Source of the DNA: Diaporthe sp. PMI_573
Lineage: Eukaryota > Ascomycota > Sordariomycetes > Diaporthales > Diaporthaceae
Assembly: GCA_021399435.1 (NCBI GenBank)
Contig: JAJTUP010000007.1
Span: 1,426,001-1,490,000 of the forward strand
DNA length: 64,000 nt
Direction of reading: 5' to 3'
Shown here: in pieces, positions 58,579 through 64,000 of the stretch
Layout: each line of letters opens with the position of its first letter
Position numbering within the stretch: position 1 is the first letter of the stretch
Made by a program: the position numbers and the translations under genes
Notes under the pieces: generated by a model
What the model was told of the DNA's origin: nothing
Database searches by the model: none
The model's input: only the letters and a program-made list of their open reading frames with translations

Positions 58579-58776
58579 GTAATGGTAGATTTTGACTTTT
58601 TAGACATTTGTCACTCTGGACCGCGCTAGTCTGGCAGTTTAATTTTATACACGACCGTCTCACACATGCGGATACGGTAAAGCAATTTTTTACTACTCCT
58701 CGAATGTGTTTACCAATCCATCAATCTATCCACACGCATCCATCCATCCAACCAGCCAATGGGTCCACTTACCCCA

Positions 58777-60996
58777 TCAAATAGCCCTCCAGTTCAGTAT
58801 CCTGCCCTGCTGCCCGACGTGGTTCATGACCCGGTCGATGGGGATTGCGTAAGTGACATCTGAGACAAAGGTCGTCGCACGCAGGTCCTCGCCGCCGCGG
58901 AGGAGACCCACGACTCCAATGCGCTTGCCCTCGTCCTTGTTGCCGTCCGTACCTGCTCCTGGCGAAGGGGGAAGGATGCCAAATATGGCAGAGCCGCTGT
59001 CTCCCTCCGAGCTGAAGTGGTCCTTGCCCTGGTGGCCCAGGATGCAGTACTCAACCGTCACATCCTCGGTATCGGGGCCGGTGAACCTGTGTGCCTTGAC
59101 GTGGCTGAGCTTGCCCCGCCGGGCTCCGGTCGTGGCGCCGACGTGGTAGACCGTCATGGCGTCTTTGCTTCCGAGGTGTTGGGCCAGGTCCTCCTTGTCA
59201 TATCTCAACACGTCCTGCTGGGTTGTCTTCAGGGCGGTGCGGCAGCGCATGCGGACGGTGTCTTGGGTGAAGTAGGTGTCGAGGCTGATAAAATGCAGGT
59301 TTGAATCAGGCCAGCTGGTGGTCCCGGCGACGTTGCACATCTGACTCGGGAACGACTGTTCGAGGTCCTCACGGGTGATTCGGTCTAGCTCGTAGACCCA
59401 GAAAAGATTGAGCTTTGGGATGGAACCGGCGCCGGGTCCGCCGGGGCCGAAAACGAAGTCATCCCTATTATCTCCACACTGAGTAGTGGGGTCGATACTG
59501 TAGATGCCTGACAGGATGAGGGCCCAGTCGTTGCCACCATCATGGCCCGTCAATGGAGGCGAGAGGACGGCAGTGCCGATGTAGCGGCTTTGAGGGTCCT
59601 TTAGCTTCTCAAGGTGGGCAATGAAGCCGGCAAGGGTCGACGAGTCACGCTCTAGGCGGTCTCTGTGGCTGCGTTGCGACCTGCTGAGGTTGTCCTTGGC
59701 CCCGAGTGTCTCAAGTTTACGTGCGTTCGCCTTGAGCAATGTCTGAGCTGACTCCAGCGTGCAGTCGAACTGCTTCTCGCCCAGTTGGATGAAATCGATT
59801 GGCAGTGTTTGCTCGCGCGCTGAGCCGGAGCTACGGCCGCCGAGCACCTCACGCAGGCGGTTGATGTCAGTAGAGGGGGAGGGGGGACCGTTGGCGTCAA
59901 CTACATGGCGGCAGGTTAGAAGGAGCTTAGCAATGACAGCAGGAGGGTCGACAGGGCTGCTGGTGCTGCTGCTGGTGCTCCCGCCACCGCTAGTAGGAGG
60001 TTTGTTGGTGATCATGCTGCTGTTAATGTTGCCCATAGCAACGTCGAGGAGGACGACCAGTCCCAGAGTGCCAGCGCGGTATGGATTGGCTACAGTAGCG
60101 ATGCTGTGGCCGGGTTGGCCAGTAAGGCCAAGCAGGAGGCGGCGGGGAAGACATGGCTGGTCATACATATCCACGTCGACGGGAAAGTTGACATGAGAAG
60201 CTGCATCACGAGGACCAGCAGCCGGGGAACCAGGGCGGATTAGCGGAGTGCCTGTCATGTCGTCACTGGCGCTGCCACAGTAAGGGACGTCGGCGCCCTC
60301 GACGAGGAGGCAGTGGGTATCGTTTAGGCCAAATGACACCAGCACCGAGTGGCAGGCCTGGGCAGCAGCGGTGGCGCTGTGCCAGTCGCGGGTGAGGGGG
60401 CTGTCGCGCCTGATGCGGACTAGGAGCAACGGGTCGGAGGCGACGTCGTCTGCGGGCTCATCATCGGCGAGAGCGTTGGGGCCAGGGAGCAGGCAGAAGT
60501 ACTCGAAACCGAGCGCGTCGTCTGGTGACACGTGGGATCGAATGGTGAGGGAAAGCTGGCGAGCGAGCGGGGAGAGGTTGCTGCCGCTGCTGCTGCCGCT
60601 GCTGCTGCCGGCAGCCATCACCGCGACGACAGGGTGGTTGCTCTTGACAAGAACCAGCTGCTTGGCATACTGTGCCTCGGGCCATGGGTGCCGGTATGGG
60701 TCGTACGAGTCCGAATCCGACGCTGATGTCAAAGACCTGCTCGAGTGCTAGTCGAACAGGTCCTGAGCAATGTCGGGGCTCGAGGTGCCACACAGCTTGC
60801 CATAGGGTGTGCCAGCCAGGTATGAGTAGAGGGCCTGCTCTGTTGGTGGAAGCAGCAGAGGGTAGGAAGGGCCGTTGTTGTTATCGTGGGCCATTCTGAG
60901 AGATGATTTGTCGTCTGACAAAGAGGATAATGAAGTCGAAGACCATGATGTCGAGGTCGACAGTGTAGAGGAAGAAGAAGAGCTTGACAAGGCCAT
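58777..60996 (-). CDS. PA-clan serine-protease-like protein
   Basis: Exon 60996-60794 plus 60736-58777 give 720 aa. Joining needs a 57-nt intron (GTGTGG donor, GAGCAG acceptor) that removes a TAG at 60748-60750 and keeps frame; the donor is weak. The N-terminus is Ser-rich. A trypsin-like catalytic set can be read: H about 345 in LLTCRHVV, D about 471 in GGNDWALI and S about 648 in EGDSGSAIF, followed by a RIGVVGLLRGG strand. Between His and Asp lies a predicted helical insert (about 360-450, SAQTLLKANARKLETLGAKD). No signal peptide, so it is probably intracellular. I do not know a characterised homologue; similar domains occur as stand-alone genes in fungi. If the intron is not real, the gene starts without an ATG and would be interrupted. 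Confidence 0.7.
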
Positions 60997-61282
60997 CTTG
61001 GTGCTCTCTGCAAGTCCGTGCTCTGGTGCTCTCTGCAGAGTGAGATCTGAAATTACGTCAGCCTGACGTCATAGGAGGTGACGAAGATGCCGATAATTGG
61101 GTTCAATGTTTTGTGCAGCACCTAACAACTCGCAGCTGGAGTGATTCACAGACAGCCCAGCCCCACTTTGTCTGTGACACATCACTTGCCAGTCACTGTA
61201 AATGGCTTTTATGAGATGCCCCATCTAACTTGCCCGTGAGGCAATTCACCAAGTCCTGGCCCGGACTAAAAGCAAAGCCCAC

Positions 61283-61716
61283 TCATGGCAACATCGCTCC
61301 ATCACGCCAGCCATTCTCATAGACCCTCTCCATGATCCGCCCACTCGTGTGCTTGTAATACACGCGCAGCTTGAAGCAGTCCCGGTTAGCGACATCACAA
61401 GGTCCTCCAAAGTTCAGGAACTCTATGACTTACGCGCGACCCATCGTTAACAGCGGTAACCGTGGACCCGACCCAGGCGTTCCCGCCCCAGGTGCTGCCG
61501 TCGTACTGCCATTCCCTGAGGTTTCCCTGTGGGTCGACGGCGTAGAGGCGGATGTGCTCGAGGTTGTCCCATGTGATGGCTCCCGAGGGGGGGGCCCATT
61601 CCTGGGCCAGAGCTCCGCTGAGCTGGAGCCTGCGGGGGCGGTTAGTACGGCGAGGAGTATGGGTAGGGCAGGGTGGCTTCGTACAAAGCTACGCTGGCAA
61701 TGGAGGACAACTTCAT
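61283..61716 (-). CDS. Secreted fucose-lectin-like protein (AAL/FleA type)
   Basis: Three exons (61716-61685, 61629-61434, 61369-61283) give 104 aa; no exon is a long open frame. Intron 1 has a TACTAAC branch point and CCGCAG acceptor; intron 2 has a GTAAGT donor and GCTAACC branch. The spliced start MKLSSIASVALLQLSGALAQ is a clean signal peptide. The mature part carries fungal fucose-lectin repeats: HIRLYAVDPQGNLREWQYDG, STWGGNAWVGS, and after intron 2 LRVYYKHTSGRIMERVYENG and GW. In the family Arg, Glu and Trp at these places bind fucose. AAL-type lectins have six repeats; this has about one and a half, so it must oligomerise or be a mini-lectin. Located 286 bp upstream of the protease-like gene, same strand. 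Confidence 0.8.
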
Positions 61717-63636
61717 GGTGATTATTGATAGGGTTCTGGTGTAGACTGCAGAGTGTTCCTTTTAGTCCAGTACGATGTCCTTGTGTGGTTGGCCATTTTC
61801 CCCTCCTCGAGAGACGATGGGATGCATGATTTTATAATTGGGTTACAAGCTTTAAAAAGCAAGCCGCCGATACTGAAAATGCTCCTGTTTTCCGTCAAGA
61901 CATATGTGTCATGGCATCATTGGAACGCTTCCCGTCTTGAGCTGCCCAGCTGAGCCAAGATTCAATATGATTCATTCCAGACTGGGACGGAGCGGTTTGA
62001 ATCCATCACAAGAACCACCAAATCCACGATGCCATCGCGGTGACGGGCTTGGGGCTGACGTTGTTTTGGTTCTAGTGGTTTTGGAAGTGGGACAACCCTC
62101 AGCTTTCGTGTCACCTGGCTTTTGGTTGGAATGCACCCTACACAACTCTAGTCATGGGGCCCTTCGAATTTGTCATTGTGCCGTCCTTGACCTCAAACTC
62201 ATCCTCCCCAAGCAAGTATTTACCAGTAATAAGCAGCCTGCTATGCATTCCACGGCCTGTGCTTACCCCTAATGCCACGGCAGCCACGCTCCGCCCCTCA
62301 GTGGACAGGGCCAAGAACACCAGACCCCAATGCTAGTCTTCCCGGGGCTGTCTTGGAGAGCTCGTATCGGTGCGAACTTGGAGCTACTAGTAATTATGTT
62401 GTAGATGTAGGCTTTGTCATAGATTGAATCACCTCAGCAGCCCTTTGCCTCTTACCGGACTCGACCTCGCAGTTTGGTATGGCCATCAACTTTGTTTGAT
62501 GAGCCGTTCCCCGCATGATTCTGTCTGGGGCCATGTCTGACGCCAGCTCTAAGTCCAATATGGGCTCGAAAGGCTACCTTACTAAGGCCCATTGACATGA
62601 TTCGACTGATGATCTTGATTGTGATGAGCTGTTGGTATGACAACGCATTTGGTGTACAATAACACTATCTCATAAGACCTCACTTGACATTACGATAACC
62701 ACCAGTCCTTAGATCTGTACAATGTGGCTCATATCAAATTATCTAAGCATTTGACCATTAGATGGCTGCCTAAGTACCGAGGCAAGTCTGACAGCAGATG
62801 CCGAGAGATCTCCAAGGATAAATTCCATGGCTGCGTGTTGTGACTGATTCCTGATCGAAAGCCTCATGTTTGTGTTGTGCTGGATTCAGGATCTATGTTT
62901 TCATGGGTCCAAGAGGATGCCTTTATAGCTATTTGCCATGTCTGTCACTGGGCGCCTTTCTCATGGCGAGATTCCCTCTCAATGTCTAATTAAAATAGGC
63001 CTCCCACTTTGGGACGCTGGTGGGCTGAAAGGGGAAAGCGAGGGTTTCCCGCTTCACTTGGATCAAATTGTGGTCCAGGTTCCAGTAGATGACTTGACCA
63101 ATGGCATCTTGAACTCGATAGCACATCAAAGGGTGAAGGTGGTGGACTTTGACTTCAGAGTGGAAGCAACATTGAAGGAAGGTAGTCTGTCTCCCAGCCG
63201 GTATTCACTTGCGAAGCTGGACCAAGGCTCGACGTCAACGAAGCTTCTACCTCCCATGACGAATCAGGTTGGTGCACCTCGCACTTCAATTCACTCTGCG
63301 GCCGTGTACATAAAGAAGCGCGGCCTCAATCAACTCCTTGAACAAATTCCACTCGGCCTTCTCCAGCTTAGCGTGGCCGCACCAACCGAACCTCGAGCAG
63401 GCAACTGCAATCAAGCACATTTGCACTCCGTGGCCCCCTCGTCCACTCCACGTACACCAGGCAGCGCCAAAGCCATCTTCGGAGTAAGTTCAACCCCCCC
63501 CCCTGATCGCCGTTTGGTCGAGCTGTGCCCTTTCTTGCAACAAGTCCTGCTACTACTGGCAAACCATTGCCGGGTCTTATTTGACAGAGGCTGACCAAGT
63601 GCGACAGCTGCCCCGTGGTCGCAATAACGCGCCGCG
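61717..63636. other. Intergenic, nothing certain
   Basis: 1.9 kb with a 218-codon forward frame (62938-63594) that has no motif and probably overlaps the promoter and 5' UTR of F-box gene 4. A short reverse frame near 62140-62320 (VFLALSTEGRSVAAVALG) looks faintly protein-like. Confidence 0.4.
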
Positions 63637-64000
63637 ATGCCTCCTCCCACCCCCGACGAGTCAAGGCCGCAGGCGACGGCTTCGACGGCTTCCGTCACCC
63701 CAAGCCTGCAGACGTTTGATGCTGCCCCCACTCAGCCTGTCATGGACTCCAAGGAGGACGACGGCAACACCGAGAGCCCCCCAATGACCGATCAAAGCAT
63801 CCCCAACATCACGACCCTTCCGAATGAGCTGCTCATGCACACCTTTGCGTACTTAGCCCCCGACAAGGTTGAGCCATACCTATACGGTGCTTCCTCCCGT
63901 GCGTACAAGCAGTCTCAGAAGGACCTGCGCAGTGTCTGCCTTGTCTCGAAGCAAATGGATGCAGCCGCTCGCGAGTACCTTTACCGCACTGTCATAGTGG
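63637..64000 (+). CDS. F-box protein gene 4, 5' part (runs off the window)
   Basis: From ATG 63637 the frame stays open to the end of the window (121 codons). After a Pro/Thr-rich lead of about 60 residues comes an F-box: ITTLPNELLMHTFAYLAPDK, then LRSVCLVSKQMDAAAREYLY and RTVIV. The second half matches gene 3 (SLCKVSKYMDSAARQELYRA), so it belongs to the same paralogous set. The transposon block and the protease and lectin genes separate it from genes 1-3. Confidence 0.8.
   Translation, partial: MPPPTPDESRPQATASTASVTPSLQTFDAAPTQPVMDSKEDDGNTESPPMTDQSIPNITTLPNELLMHTFAYLAPDKVEPYLYGASSRAYKQSQKDLRSVCLVSKQMDAAAREYLYRTVIV

Larger units (their letters stand above)
53251..58626. mobile_element. TA-flanked inverted-repeat transposon (MITE-like), split by a retrotransposon
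   Basis: Terminal inverted repeats of about 35 bp: left 53251-53288 (contains GGTCCAGAGCGACAAATGTC) and right 58588-58626 (its reverse complement with few changes). A TA dinucleotide lies outside each end (53249-53250, 58627-58628), as for Tc1/mariner-type insertions. Without the nested retrotransposon it would be about 539 bp, with no transposase, so a non-autonomous element. It abuts the 5' part of the broken MFS gene. Confidence 0.82.

Noticed and set aside
62938..63594. 218-codon forward frame before F-box gene 4.
   Set aside because: No motif or splice signals and atypical composition; more likely promoter and 5' UTR.
1..64000. CRISPR arrays, rRNA genes and canonical tRNA genes.
   Set aside because: None seen; the window is eukaryotic nuclear DNA and the tandem repeats present have no spacer structure.

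Overview
The window looks like nuclear DNA of a filamentous ascomycete (Pezizomycotina, most likely a Sordariomycete). Genes carry 1-3 short introns (about 50-90 nt) with GTRNGT donors and CTAAC/CTGAC branch points. The protein families are typically fungal (Zn2Cys6 regulator, cyanovirin-N homologue, TPR/DUF4470 protein, FtmOx1-like dioxygenase, F-box arrays). Old transposons are saturated with C-to-T changes at CpA (TAG/TAA-rich), as left by repeat-induced point mutation (RIP). I could run no searches; family names rest on motifs read by eye.

Layout. 0-8.1 kb: a P450, a secreted cyanovirin-N (CVNH) protein, an AT-rich scar, the relic of a second CVNH gene, and a 968-aa glycine-rich repeat protein with a membrane C-terminus (reverse strand). 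8.1-12.2 kb: gene-poor, possibly holding a decayed P450. 12.0-19.7 kb: a compact group resembling a small secondary-metabolism locus: a multi-pass membrane protein (terpene-cyclase-like at best), an APH-type phosphotransferase, an Fe(II)/2-oxoglutarate dioxygenase and a Zn2Cys6 regulator. A perfect 33-bp inverted repeat brackets the membrane-protein gene. 20.3-24.6 kb: a small membrane protein, then simple repeats, dispersed repeats, a RIP-like AT-rich scar and a dipeptidyl-peptidase relic. 25.0-28.7 kb: a large coiled-coil protein whose reading frame breaks near its N-terminus. 32-42 kb: housekeeping and accessory genes (GH105 hydrolase, TPR/DUF4470 protein, secreted decarboxylase-type amidohydrolase, J-domain protein).

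42.4-50.4 kb: three tandem F-box/leucine-rich genes, the first with an in-frame stop; a fourth begins at 63.6 kb and runs off the window. Between them lie a broken MFS transporter (51.6-53.2 kb); a short TA-flanked inverted-repeat transposon (53251-58626) split by a 4.8-kb Copia-type LTR retrotransposon (53747-58578, target duplication GTAAT); a PA-clan serine-protease-like protein; and a three-exon gene for a 104-aa secreted fucose-lectin-like protein (61283-61716) whose exons are too short to stand out as open frames.

How it fits together: the 12-20 kb group could be one regulated pathway, but no core synthase other than the possible membrane cyclase is visible. The 42-64 kb part is a fast-evolving accessory block: paralogous F-box genes, a protease-like protein, a lectin and nested transposons. 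The CVNH protein and the lectin are both secreted carbohydrate-binding candidates.
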